DNA of 24,113 nucleotides from an uncultured bacterium. GTDB taxonomy: Bacteria > Actinomycetota > Coriobacteriia > Coriobacteriales > Coriobacteriaceae. The stretch is from NCBI GenBank assembly GCA_905215115.1, contig CAJMOP010000021.1, positions 1 through 24,113 of the forward strand, in the 5' to 3' direction. Below the pieces are notes generated by a model, which saw only the letters and a program-made list of their open reading frames with translations, was not told the DNA's origin and did not search any database. Shown in pieces: positions 7,728-14,971 of this stretch (its first letter is position 1; every line of letters starts with the position of its first letter). Position numbers and translations under genes: made by a program.

Positions 7728-8522
7728 TTAAGCCTCCTCGGTCTTACTCAGTCCACCAAACCTACGGTCACGGCCCTGATAGGCCAAAATGGCGTCGACA
7801 AGGCCCCAACGATCAAAGTCGGGCCAATAGGTATCGGTGACGTAGAATTCGGAATAAGCCACCTGCCACAGCAGATAGTTCGAAAGGCGCAGCTCGCCAG
7901 AAGTGCGAATCACGAGCTCCGGATCGGGAAGACCGGCGGTGTACAGGTGCGAAGCAACCATATCATCGTCGATAGCGGCAAGATCGATCTTTCCAGCGGC
8001 GGCATCAAGTGCGATCTGGCGGACAGCGCGGGTGATCTCAGCACGGGCACCGTAGTTAACGGCCAGCGCCAGCGTCATACCGGTATGGTCGGCGCATTCG
8101 GCAAGGCCGCGCTCAAAGACATCGCGGGTCTTCTTGGGCAGCGCGGAAATATCGCCCAAAAAGACAACGCGAACGTTCTCGCGCTTCAGAAGCGGCAGCT
8201 CGTCGATAAACGTCTTGGCAAACAGATGCATCAAAACGTTGACCTCATGCTGCGGACGGTTCCAGTTTTCGGTAGAAAACGCATAGGCAGAAAGCACGTC
8301 GACGCCTAGGCGCACGCAGGCGGTAATGATCTCGCGCAGCGAGACGATACCTGCCTTATGACCCTCGGTGCGCGCAAGACCGCGCGACGTAGCCCAACGA
8401 CCGTTGCCGTCCATGATGCACGAGATATGGTGCGGAATCTTATTGAGGTCAAGGTCGGAAAAACCGACGCCCGCAGGGGCGTCGGCAAAGTACTCGACCA
8501 GTTTATGCTCGTCGTATTGCAC
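7728..8522 (-). CDS. uppS: Isoprenyl transferase, probable undecaprenyl diphosphate synthase
   Basis: Cis-prenyltransferase that extends farnesyl diphosphate with isopentenyl diphosphate to make the C55 carrier lipid of wall synthesis. The product has 264 residues. Catalytic Asp38 is in the CIMDGNGRWA motif (35-44). GHKAG, FSTENWNRP, NYGARAEI and IRTSGELRLSNYLLWQ, followed by SEFYVTDTYWPDF, are all in family order. The start is GTG at 8522, one base after the frr stop, with GGAG seven bases upstream. The stop is two bases before cdsA. Chain length is inferred from the gene context. A shorter-chain Z-prenyl transferase, which some actinobacteria also have, cannot be ruled out from sequence alone. 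Confidence 0.94.
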   Translation of the reverse strand: MQYDEHKLVEYFADAPAGVGFSDLDLNKIPHHISCIMDGNGRWATSRGLARTEGHKAGIVSLREIITACVRLGVDVLSAYAFSTENWNRPQHEVNVLMHLFAKTFIDELPLLKRENVRVVFLGDISALPKKTRDVFERGLAECADHTGMTLALAVNYGARAEITRAVRQIALDAAAGKIDLAAIDDDMVASHLYTAGLPDPELVIRTSGELRLSNYLLWQVAYSEFYVTDTYWPDFDRWGLVDAILAYQGRDRRFGGLSKTEEA

Positions 8523-8523
8523 C

Positions 8524-9060
8524 TTAGATCTCCATGACCTCGGCTTCTTTTTCCTTCAGAAGCTCCTCCACCTTGGCGACATACTCATCGGTGTGCTTCT
8601 GGACCTTGGCCTGCTCGCGACGGACATCGTCCTCGGTGAGCTCCTCATCGCGCTCGAGCTTATTGTTGAAGTCGCGACGGATGTTACGGATAGACACCTT
8701 GGCCTGCTCGGCGTACTCGCGGCACTCCTTGACGAGCTCGCGACGGCGCTCCTCAGTGGGGGCCGGGAACGGCAGACGAACGACGGTGCCATCGGAGTTG
8801 GGGGTAATGCCCAGATCGGAAGCGCCGATGGCCTTGACGATAGCGTTGATGAGCGCCTTGTCCCACGGCTCGATGAGCAGCATGTGAGCCTCGGGGGTCT
8901 TGACGGCGGCAACCTGCGTGACCGGCGTGGGGACACCGTAATAATCAACGGTGATGTCGGACAGAATGTTGGCGTTGGCGCGGCCGGTACGAACCTTGGA
9001 GAAGTTATGCTTGAGGGACTCGAGCGACTTGTCCATATGGGCGGTGATGTTCTCTGCCAT
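8524..9060 (-). CDS. frr: Ribosome recycling factor
   Basis: Cytosolic factor that, with EF-G, splits the post-termination ribosome. The 178-residue product is slightly shorter than the usual 185. The N-terminal block KVRTGRANANIL is diagnostic, followed by the beta domain DYYGVPTPVTQVA and IEPWDKALINAIVKAI, then NSDGTVVRLPFPAPTEERR and the long Lys/Glu-rich helix. ATG at 9060 lies two bases after the pyrH stop, and AGGAGG overlaps the end of pyrH seven bases upstream. The pyrH-frr pair is conserved throughout bacteria. Confidence 0.97.
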   Translation of the reverse strand: MAENITAHMDKSLESLKHNFSKVRTGRANANILSDITVDYYGVPTPVTQVAAVKTPEAHMLLIEPWDKALINAIVKAIGASDLGITPNSDGTVVRLPFPAPTEERRRELVKECREYAEQAKVSIRNIRRDFNNKLERDEELTEDDVRREQAKVQKHTDEYVAKVEELLKEKEAEVMEI

Positions 9061-9062
9061 GC

Positions 9063-9785
9063 TTAATCCTCCTGATAGACGAGCGTGCCGACGGGCTCAC
9101 CCGAAAGCGCGCGCTTGACGGTGTCCTCGCCATCGATGTTGAGGACCAAAATCGGCATACGGTTATCCTGACACAGTGCCGTAGCCGTGGAATCCATAAC
9201 CTGCAGACCGCGGACGAGAACCTCGTGATAGGTAATCTTGTCAAAACGGACGGCATCGGCGCACTTGACGGGATCCTTGTCGTAGATGCCGTCAACCTTG
9301 GTGGCTTTAATCAGAATCTCGGCGCCAATCTCGCACGCACGAAGAGCCGCGGCGGTGTCGGTCGTAAAGTACGGATTGCCCGAACCGGCAGCGAAGATGA
9401 CGACGTTGCCCTTGGACAGATGGTTGATAGCGCGGCGACGAATATAGGGCTCGCAGATCTCGTTCATCTGGATAGCGCTCATCACGCGGCAGGGAACATC
9501 GTTATGCTCGAAGGCATCCTGCAGGGCAAGCGCGTTCATAACGGTTGCCAGCATGCCCATGTAGTCGGCCTGAGCACGCTCCATGCCACCGGCAGCGCCG
9601 GCCATGCCGCGGAAAATATTGCCGCCGCCGACAACGACGCCGACCTCATGGCCAACGGCGAGCAGCTCCTTGACCTGTTTGGCAAGATGGTCGGTAACCT
9701 TGGGGTCGATGCCATAGTGGCCGTCGCCCATCAGTGCTTCGCCAGAAAGCTTCAGAAGCACGCGTTTATATCGGATGTCGGACAA
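9063..9785 (-). CDS. pyrH: UMP kinase
   Basis: Phosphorylates UMP to UDP at the start of pyrimidine nucleotide supply for RNA, DNA and the UDP-sugars of wall synthesis. The protein has 240 residues and belongs to the amino-acid kinase fold. KLSGEAL is at 12-18, VVVGGGNIFRG at 50-60, then FAAGSGNPYFTTDTAAALRA (nucleotide region) and the LIKATKVDGIYDKDP loop. The start is TTG at 9785 with AAAGGAGG six bases upstream. No better ATG is present in frame. It is the first gene of the eight-gene operon running down to proS and is separated from tsf by a terminator. A candidate extended -10 promoter is at 9816-9824. Confidence 0.96.
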   Translation of the reverse strand: MSDIRYKRVLLKLSGEALMGDGHYGIDPKVTDHLAKQVKELLAVGHEVGVVVGGGNIFRGMAGAAGGMERAQADYMGMLATVMNALALQDAFEHNDVPCRVMSAIQMNEICEPYIRRRAINHLSKGNVVIFAAGSGNPYFTTDTAAALRACEIGAEILIKATKVDGIYDKDPVKCADAVRFDKITYHEVLVRGLQVMDSTATALCQDNRMPILVLNIDGEDTVKRALSGEPVGTLVYQED

Positions 9786-9815
9786 AGCGATCCTCCTTTA
9801 GATTGAACTCTCAAC

Positions 9816-9824
9816 ATTCTATCA
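9816..9824 (-). promoter_or_regulatory. Candidate extended -10 promoter for the pyrH-proS operon
   Basis: On the minus strand this reads TGATAGAAT: a TGn extension plus TAGAAT, one mismatch from TATAAT. It is about 30 bases upstream of the TTG start and just downstream of the tsf terminator. No convincing -35 is visible, which extended -10 promoters can tolerate. A small GGCTC/GAGCC hairpin lies just upstream of it. Confidence 0.35.
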
Positions 9825-9844
9825 AAGGCTCTAAGAAGAGCCAT

Positions 9845-9880
9845 GAAAAAGCAGGCTGTGAGTAAAACCCACAGCCTGCT
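9845..9880 (-). terminator. Rho-independent terminator after rpsB-tsf
   Basis: GCAGGCTGTG (9851-9860) and CACAGCCTGC (9870-9879) form a perfect 10-bp stem with a 9-nt loop. On the minus strand it is followed by TTTTTC. It lies 24 bases past the tsf stop and separates the rpsB-tsf transcript from pyrH. Confidence 0.9.
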
Positions 9881-9903
9881 CATTACCAGCTACAAGAGCT
9901 TAT

Positions 9904-10773
9904 TTACTCGCCACGGACCAGACGGTCAAAGGCAACGACGGTAATGGTGTCGCCGAGCTCCTTGGAGACCTGCTCAGCGTACTTCTTGATGGTGAGGGAG
10001 CTGTCCTTGATGAACTCCTGCTCGGTGAGCACGGACTGCTTGTAGAACTTCTCCAGACGGCCGACAGCCATCTTCTCCTGGATAGCCTCGGGCTTGCCGG
10101 ACTCGGCAGCCTGAGCCATGTAGATCTGCTTCTCGTGCTCGACGGTCTCGGCCGGAACCTGATCGCGGGTGGCGCAGATCGGGGCGACGGCGGCAACCTG
10201 AAGGGCAACGTCGTGAGCGAAGGTCTTGAAGGACTCAGCCTGAGCGGTCTCGGCCTTCTCGAAGGCGAACTCGACGAGGACGCCGATCTTACCACCCATG
10301 TGGATGTAAGAAGCGAGCGCGCCGTTCTCGGCCTTGCGGGCGGCGAAACGGGAAATCTTCATGTTCTCGCCCATGATGTGAATCATCTCGGTGAGCTCGG
10401 AGGAAACGGTCTCCTCGCCCATCGGCTTCTCGAGCAGGGCGTCGACGTCAGCAGGCTCGGTGGTAGCGACAACCTCGGCGACCTTGGAAGCAAAGCCGGT
10501 GAACTTGGCGTTGGAGCCAACGAAGTCGGTCTCGCAGGAAAGCTCGAGCAGAGCGCCGGTCTTGCCATCCTCGGAGACGAACGCGGCGACAGCGCCCTCG
10601 TTGGTCTCACGGCCAGCCTTCTTGGCAGCCTTGGCAAGGCCGTTCTTACGCAGAACGTCGACAGCAGCGTCCATGTCGCCGTCTGCCTCGACGAGAGCCT
10701 TCTTGCACTCCATCATCGGGGAGTCGGTCATCTCGCGGAGCTGCTTGACCATAGCGGCGGTAATCTGGGCCAT
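9904..10773 (-). CDS. tsf: Translation elongation factor Ts
   Basis: Guanine nucleotide exchange factor that regenerates EF-Tu-GTP. The product has 289 residues. The N-terminal UBA-like domain carries VKQLREMTDSPMMECKKAL. The core has LLELSCETDFV, the dimerisation and EF-Tu contact regions, and a C-terminal module with QSVLTEQEFIKDSSLTIKKY. ATG at 10773 is chosen because AAAGGA lies six bases upstream. An in-frame ATG five codons earlier has no proper site. It follows rpsB by 45 bases in the universal rpsB-tsf pair. Confidence 0.97.
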   Translation of the reverse strand: MAQITAAMVKQLREMTDSPMMECKKALVEADGDMDAAVDVLRKNGLAKAAKKAGRETNEGAVAAFVSEDGKTGALLELSCETDFVGSNAKFTGFASKVAEVVATTEPADVDALLEKPMGEETVSSELTEMIHIMGENMKISRFAARKAENGALASYIHMGGKIGVLVEFAFEKAETAQAESFKTFAHDVALQVAAVAPICATRDQVPAETVEHEKQIYMAQAAESGKPEAIQEKMAVGRLEKFYKQSVLTEQEFIKDSSLTIKKYAEQVSKELGDTITVVAFDRLVRGE

Positions 10774-10818
10774 TGTGGTTCCTTTCAAAGAGATGAAAAA
10801 GAATTAACTAAGACTGAT

Positions 10819-11547
10819 TTACTCGGCCTTGGGCTCAGCGGCCATCTCGGCCTCGGAGACCTGCTCCTTGCCGGAGCCAGCGAGGCAGGCGTCAGCCATG
10901 AGCTCGCACATAAGGGTGACAGCGGAGATAGCGTCATCGTTGCAGGGGATGCCGTACTCGACCTCGTCGGGATCGGAGTTGGTGTCGATCAGAGCGACGA
11001 CGGGGATGTTCAGGCGCTGGGCCTCCTTGATGGCGTTCTCCTCGCGCTTGGTGTCGATGACGAAGAGAGCCTGAGGCAGGCCCTTCATGTCGCGGGCGCC
11101 ACCGAGGTTGGTCTGGAGCTTGGTGAGCTCCTTACCGAGAACAGCCTGCTCCTTCTTGGGCAGAACAGCCATGCGGCCGTCCTCGACCATGGCCTCGAGC
11201 TCCTCCATGCGGTTGATGCGAGAGCGGATGGTGACGAAGTTGGTCAGCATGCCGCCGAGCCAACGCTGGTTGATGTAGGGCATGTTGGCGCGCTCAGCAG
11301 CGTTCTTGACGGCCTCCTGAGCCTGCTTCTTGGTGCCGACGAACAGCACGTTGCCACCCTTGGCGACGTTCTTGACGAAGGTGTAGGCCTGATCGGCGTC
11401 GAGGATGGTCTGCTTGAGGTCGAGGATGTAGATGCCGTTGCGCTCACCGAAGATGAACGGCTTCATCTTGGGGTTCCAGCGACGGGTCTGGTGACCGAAG
11501 TGGCAGCCGGCCTCGAGCAGGGTGCGGATATTAATCTTGGTAGCCAT
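10819..11547 (-). CDS. rpsB: 30S ribosomal protein S2
   Basis: Small-subunit protein S2, 242 residues. The N-terminus MATKINIRTLLEAGCHFGHQ, the NPKMKPFIFGERNGIYILDL block, FVGTKKQAQEAV, QRWLGGMLTNF and VALIDTNSDPDEVEYGIPCND are diagnostic. A short Glu/Ala-rich tail closes the protein. ATG at 11547 has AGGAGG six bases upstream. A strong promoter and a leader of about 135 nt precede it. S2 commonly represses its own rpsB-tsf message, so the leader is a likely control site, though this is inferred. Confidence 0.98.
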   Translation of the reverse strand: MATKINIRTLLEAGCHFGHQTRRWNPKMKPFIFGERNGIYILDLKQTILDADQAYTFVKNVAKGGNVLFVGTKKQAQEAVKNAAERANMPYINQRWLGGMLTNFVTIRSRINRMEELEAMVEDGRMAVLPKKEQAVLGKELTKLQTNLGGARDMKGLPQALFVIDTKREENAIKEAQRLNIPVVALIDTNSDPDEVEYGIPCNDDAISAVTLMCELMADACLAGSGKEQVSEAEMAAEPKAE

Positions 11548-11681
11548 GTTAAACCTCCTGTGGTTTGCCTCCGCGCGGGGTCATCCTCCAAAACCAACCC
11601 GGACATGTGCTACCAAAGCCCGGGCACCACGGTATGAAGTAGCCGCGCGTGCGTGATAAAAACATGTTGCCGTGAAGCAAC
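11548..11681 (-). promoter_or_regulatory. 5' leader of rpsB-tsf mRNA
   Basis: Untranslated leader between the predicted start point (about 11682) and rpsB. GTTGC (11666-11670) pairs with GCAAC (11677-11681) as a small stem-loop near the 5' end. CCCGG/CCGGG segments around 11600-11625 can form a second stem before the AGGAGG site. This could be the S2 autoregulatory site; no alignment is available to confirm it. Confidence 0.4.
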
Positions 11682-11688
11682 CCGATGA

Positions 11689-11717
11689 ATGATAGCAGGA
11701 ATGCTTCTTCCTGCCAA
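11689..11717 (-). promoter_or_regulatory. Promoter of rpsB-tsf
   Basis: On the minus strand, TTGGCA (-35; 11712-11717) and TATCAT (-10; 11689-11694) are separated by exactly 17 bases, and TGC directly before the -10 adds an extended -10 element. The match to a sigma-70 type housekeeping promoter is very good, and it sits in the 219-base gap between xerC and rpsB. The rest of that gap (11718-11766) holds only a short palindrome, GGGACGTCCC at 11752-11761, and no clear xerC terminator. Confidence 0.75.
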
Positions 11718-11766
11718 CCCGCAATCAAAACCACACACCTGAGTGCGGCGCGGGACGTCCCAGCCA

Positions 11767-12609
11767 CTATTCGCCTCGGGGATGGGCTTGAGCCACGGCA
11801 CGTTTGAGCCGATCGGGCGTGAGATGCGTGTAGATCTGCGTCGTGGACAGGCTCGCATGACCCAGCAGCTCTTGAACCGAGCGCAGGTCCGCGCCGCCCT
11901 CGAGCAAGTCGGTCGCAAAGGTATGGCGCATCGCATGCGGGGCGATGTCGGCCGGAATGCCGGCGAGCGTCGCCAGCATATGAAACCGCCGCCTGAGCAT
12001 GGCGGCACTCATGCGATTACCGCGCGCCGATATAAGCAGCGGATGCGGCCCGGTAGCGGGGTCACGACGCTTTGCCTGAGCGAGCAACTCCGGCCTCCCC
12101 TCCTCAATATAGAGACGCGTCGCCTCGAGCGCACGACGATACAGAGGGACGATACGTTCTTTGCTCCCCTTGCCCCACAGGCGCAGCGTGCGTTCGGACC
12201 ACGCAATGGACTCCACATTGAGTGCTGCGAGCTCAGAGATACGGGCGCCCGAGGCATAGAGCAGCTCGAGCATCGCCGCATCGCGCAGTCCCGCGGGTGT
12301 TGAGGTATCAGGCGTCTTGAGCAGCGCCTCCACCTGATGGGTCGTCAGCACACCGGGTAGATCGCGCGGGAGCTTGGGCGAGGAAATTGCCGAGACCACA
12401 TCGCCCTCCACGACCCCCTCGGCAGCCATCCACCGATAGAGCGAGCGAATGGCAGACAGGTGTGCCGCAAGCGTTCGGGGAGTCACCTGCTCACGCGAAA
12501 GCTCGGCAAGATAGCGACGAATGGTGCGCACGTCGGCAGCGAAAGAATCTATATTCTCACGCTCGCACCAGGCAGCAAAGCGCTCCAGCCTCGAGCCATA
12601 GGCCGTCAC
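11767..12609 (-). CDS. xerC: Tyrosine recombinase XerC/XerD-like
   Basis: Site-specific recombinase that resolves chromosome dimers at dif. In the form listed (GTG at 12609) it has 280 residues. The catalytic set is complete: Arg123 (GARISEL), Lys150 (GKGSKER), His225 and Arg228 (HAMRH), His251 (LLGHAS) and nucleophile Tyr260 (TQIYTH). Family members normally have about 25 more N-terminal residues. The sequence encodes them in frame upstream (…DSFIAYISRVEGLSPNTV…), but there is no ATG, GTG or TTG before an in-frame stop inside trmFO. The true start may be the ATA at 12687, which overlaps the trmFO stop and has GGAGG nine bases upstream. Without that segment the SAM-like core-binding domain is clipped. 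XerC versus XerD cannot be told from the sequence. Confidence 0.9.
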   Translation of the reverse strand: MTAYGSRLERFAAWCERENIDSFAADVRTIRRYLAELSREQVTPRTLAAHLSAIRSLYRWMAAEGVVEGDVVSAISSPKLPRDLPGVLTTHQVEALLKTPDTSTPAGLRDAAMLELLYASGARISELAALNVESIAWSERTLRLWGKGSKERIVPLYRRALEATRLYIEEGRPELLAQAKRRDPATGPHPLLISARGNRMSAAMLRRRFHMLATLAGIPADIAPHAMRHTFATDLLEGGADLRSVQELLGHASLSTTQIYTHLTPDRLKRAVAQAHPRGE

Positions 12610-12683
12610 CGTGTTGGGAGAAAGTCCCTCGACGCGTGAGATATAGGCAATAAACGAGTCGACGGTGTCGTACAGGTCAAAGG

Positions 12684-14021
12684 CTATGACCGGTCGCCTC
12701 CAAACAGATCGGGGCGAGTGGCCAGATAGGCATCAAGGGCCTCGAGCGCACGGTCCGCATAGGCCTGGTAGCGGTCGCGCTTGCTGCGGCGCTTACCATC
12801 CTCGAGTGGCGGCACCAGGCCAAAGTTGACATGCATAGGCTGATAGCCCACCGTGGCCGGATCGGTAGCATAGCCCACGAGCGCGCCCAAAGCACCCACG
12901 CGCGGCAGCTCGACGGGAGCGGCCCCGACAGCCTCGGCATAGGTGTTGAGTGCCGCGAGCAGACCTGTCGCCACGGCTTCCATGTACCCCTCGGTGCCGG
13001 TGATCTGACCGGCCAGGCGCACGCCGGTACCAGGCACGGCAAAGGTGCCATCGAGCACGTGCGGCGCATCGACAAAGGTATTGCGGTGCATGACACCGTA
13101 GCGGAAGAACTCGGCGTTCTCCAGACCCGGCACCATATGGAAGACGCGCTTCTGCTCGCCAAAGGTCAGGTTGGTCTGGAAGCCCACCAGGTTATAGGCG
13201 GTCTTCTCCTTGTTCTCGGCACGCAGCTGAATCGCCGCCCAGGGACGACGACCGGTTCGCGGGTCGGTGAGGCCGACGGGCTTCATGGCGCCAAAGCGAA
13301 TGGCGTCCTTGCCGGTGCGCGCAACTTCCTCGGCAGGCTGGCAGGCCTGGAACAGATCGCCGCCCTCAAAGTCCTTGAGCACCACGCGGTCGGCCGTGGT
13401 AAGCGCCTCGATAAAGGCCTCGTACTCTTCCTTGTTGAGCGGAGCGTTAAGATAGTCGCCGCTCCCCTGCTCCTCGTAGCGCGACTGCGAGAACAGCACG
13501 TCCATATCGAGCGTGGAGGCATCGACGATCGGCGCCGCGGCATCGAAGAACGCAAGGGCGTCGCCACCGACGAGCTTCACGACCTCTTCGCTCAACGCCG
13601 GCGAGCACAAGGGGCCGGCGGCAATGACCACGTGACCTTCGGGAATCTGCGTGACCTCGCCGTGAACGATCTCGATATTGGGACGGGCGGCAACCTCGGC
13701 CTCGACAAGCTCGGAAAACTTGACGCGGTCGACCGCCAAGGCGCCACCGGCGGGAACAGCCGCGCGATGGGCGCAATCGAGCAGGACCGAACCCATGCGC
13801 TCAAGCTCGGCCTTCAGCAAACCAGCCGCGGAATCCGGACGGGTCGACTTAAACGAATTGGAGCAGACGAGCTCTGCCAGGTGATCGGTATGGTGGGCCG
13901 GGGAGCTCACCTGGGGGCGCATCTCGCACAGCTTTACGGCAAACCCGCGATCTGCCAGCTGGATCGCGCACTCCGATCCCGCCAGACCGCCACCGATAAC
14001 CGTCACCTGATCGAACTGCAT
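12684..14021 (-). CDS. trmFO: Folate-dependent tRNA (uracil-54-C5) methyltransferase TrmFO
   Basis: FAD enzyme that makes ribothymidine at position 54 of tRNAs using methylenetetrahydrofolate. The product has 445 residues. The FAD-binding motif GGGLAGSE is at 10-17. Cys53 (LVCSNSFKS) and Cys227 (LFQACQPAEE) match the two functional cysteines known from the Bacillus enzyme. EMRP, HHTDHLAELVCSN and QITGTEGYMEA are further family blocks. ATG at 14021 is chosen over the TTG two codons earlier because AAGGTG is seven bases upstream of it. Its usual neighbour topA is not between it and dprA here. The stop overlaps the probable xerC start. Confidence 0.95.
   Translation of the reverse strand: MQFDQVTVIGGGLAGSECAIQLADRGFAVKLCEMRPQVSSPAHHTDHLAELVCSNSFKSTRPDSAAGLLKAELERMGSVLLDCAHRAAVPAGGALAVDRVKFSELVEAEVAARPNIEIVHGEVTQIPEGHVVIAAGPLCSPALSEEVVKLVGGDALAFFDAAAPIVDASTLDMDVLFSQSRYEEQGSGDYLNAPLNKEEYEAFIEALTTADRVVLKDFEGGDLFQACQPAEEVARTGKDAIRFGAMKPVGLTDPRTGRRPWAAIQLRAENKEKTAYNLVGFQTNLTFGEQKRVFHMVPGLENAEFFRYGVMHRNTFVDAPHVLDGTFAVPGTGVRLAGQITGTEGYMEAVATGLLAALNTYAEAVGAAPVELPRVGALGALVGYATDPATVGYQPMHVNFGLVPPLEDGKRRSKRDRYQAYADRALEALDAYLATRPDLFGGDRS
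12685..12701 (-). promoter_or_regulatory. Probable ribosome binding site and non-canonical (ATA) start of xerC
   Basis: On the minus strand GGAGG lies inside the last codons of trmFO and is followed nine bases later by ATAGCC. ATA overlaps the trmFO stop TAG in the way ATGA or TAATG junctions overlap elsewhere in this operon. Translation from ATA adds 26 residues that match the conserved XerC N-terminus. ATA is a rare start codon, so the assignment is tentative. Confidence 0.4.
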
Positions 14022-14035
14022 CTGCAAACACCTTT

Positions 14036-14971
14036 CTAATTGACACGTTTTCCATTGTGACCGAAGGGCGTCTGGGCGTGAAGGGCAAACTTGGAGGGCG
14101 CATACCTTCCATCCATCATGCGCTCGATAAGGCCCTCGAGCTCAAGCGAACCCAGGAGCTTAAGTACGCCGACGGCATCAAGCGAGACGAGCGCCGCAAT
14201 GTCATCGACCTTGAGCGGAGAGGCGATGAGCGCATGCATCACGGTCTGCTGCGTTGGATCCAGGTCGGCAATGCCGGGAGCATCGGGGCGCGAGTAGCGC
14301 AGGGTGCCGTAGATGCGTGAGATAGCCATCTCGATAGATTCCTCGTCGATGATGCAGCAGGCACCGTTCGCAATGAGGTAATTCGTGCCACGCGACTCGG
14401 GCGATAGGATCGACCCCGGCACGGCAAGAAGTTCGCGCCCCAAATCCATAGCAGCCTCGGCTGTAGAAAACGTCCCGGAAGGCATACCCGCCTCGGATAC
14501 AAAGAGGGCTTGCGACAGGGCCGCGATCACGCGATTGCGGCGCGGAAAGGCAAACTTGCGCGGACCCATGCCCCACGGAGAGATCGACACGATCGCGCCG
14601 CCCGTATCGAGCGTGCGAGTAATAAGCCCCGCGCTCGAACGCGGGTAAACCACGTCGGCGCCCGTCCCTAGCACCACGACGTGTTTGCCGCCGGCGTTGA
14701 CCGCAGCCCAACCCGAGGCCTGGTCACAACCGACCGCGCCGCCCGAAACAACCGTCACTCCCGCCTCGACCGCCACCTTTGCCGCAAGCTCTGCCACGGC
14801 AAGACCATACGGCGAGGCCTTGCGCGCGCCGATGATGGAGAGCGCGGGCGTCGAAAGCACCTCGGGGTTGCCGCGCACATAGAGCGTCTGGGGTACATCA
14901 GAAAGCTCCAAAACGGTCTCGGGATACAACGTATCACCTGGATGCAGCTCGAAGGTTCCCTCGGCCATCAT
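14036..14971 (-). CDS. dprA: DNA-processing protein DprA/Smf
   Basis: Binds incoming single-stranded DNA and loads RecA during natural transformation; many non-competent bacteria also keep it. The product has 311 residues, shorter than the usual 360 or so. The Rossmann domain starts almost at once (SIIGARKASPYG at 45-56; SGGAVGCDQ at 76-84; GTGADVVYP at 102-110; FAFPRRNRVIA at 140-150; SRGTNYLIANGA at 193-204), so the N-terminal SAM-like domain appears to be absent. A C-terminal winged-helix region (about 235-300) follows. ATGATG at 14971 overlaps the comM stop (ATGA) with AAGGAGG just upstream; the second ATG is also possible. The neighbour comM also belongs to the DNA-uptake gene set. Confidence 0.93.
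   Translation of the reverse strand: MMAEGTFELHPGDTLYPETVLELSDVPQTLYVRGNPEVLSTPALSIIGARKASPYGLAVAELAAKVAVEAGVTVVSGGAVGCDQASGWAAVNAGGKHVVVLGTGADVVYPRSSAGLITRTLDTGGAIVSISPWGMGPRKFAFPRRNRVIAALSQALFVSEAGMPSGTFSTAEAAMDLGRELLAVPGSILSPESRGTNYLIANGACCIIDEESIEMAISRIYGTLRYSRPDAPGIADLDPTQQTVMHALIASPLKVDDIAALVSLDAVGVLKLLGSLELEGLIERMMDGRYAPSKFALHAQTPFGHNGKRVN

Noticed and set aside
10135..11637. 500-codon plus-strand frame opposite tsf and rpsB
   Set aside because: Antisense to two certain genes; the Leu/Gly/Val/Asp-rich product is typical of shadow frames.
11752..11761. Palindrome GGGACGTCCC after xerC, as a dif or operator site
   Set aside because: Too short and isolated; a dif site would be about 28 bases with XerC/XerD half-sites, which I do not see. 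No U-tract follows, so it is not a terminator.
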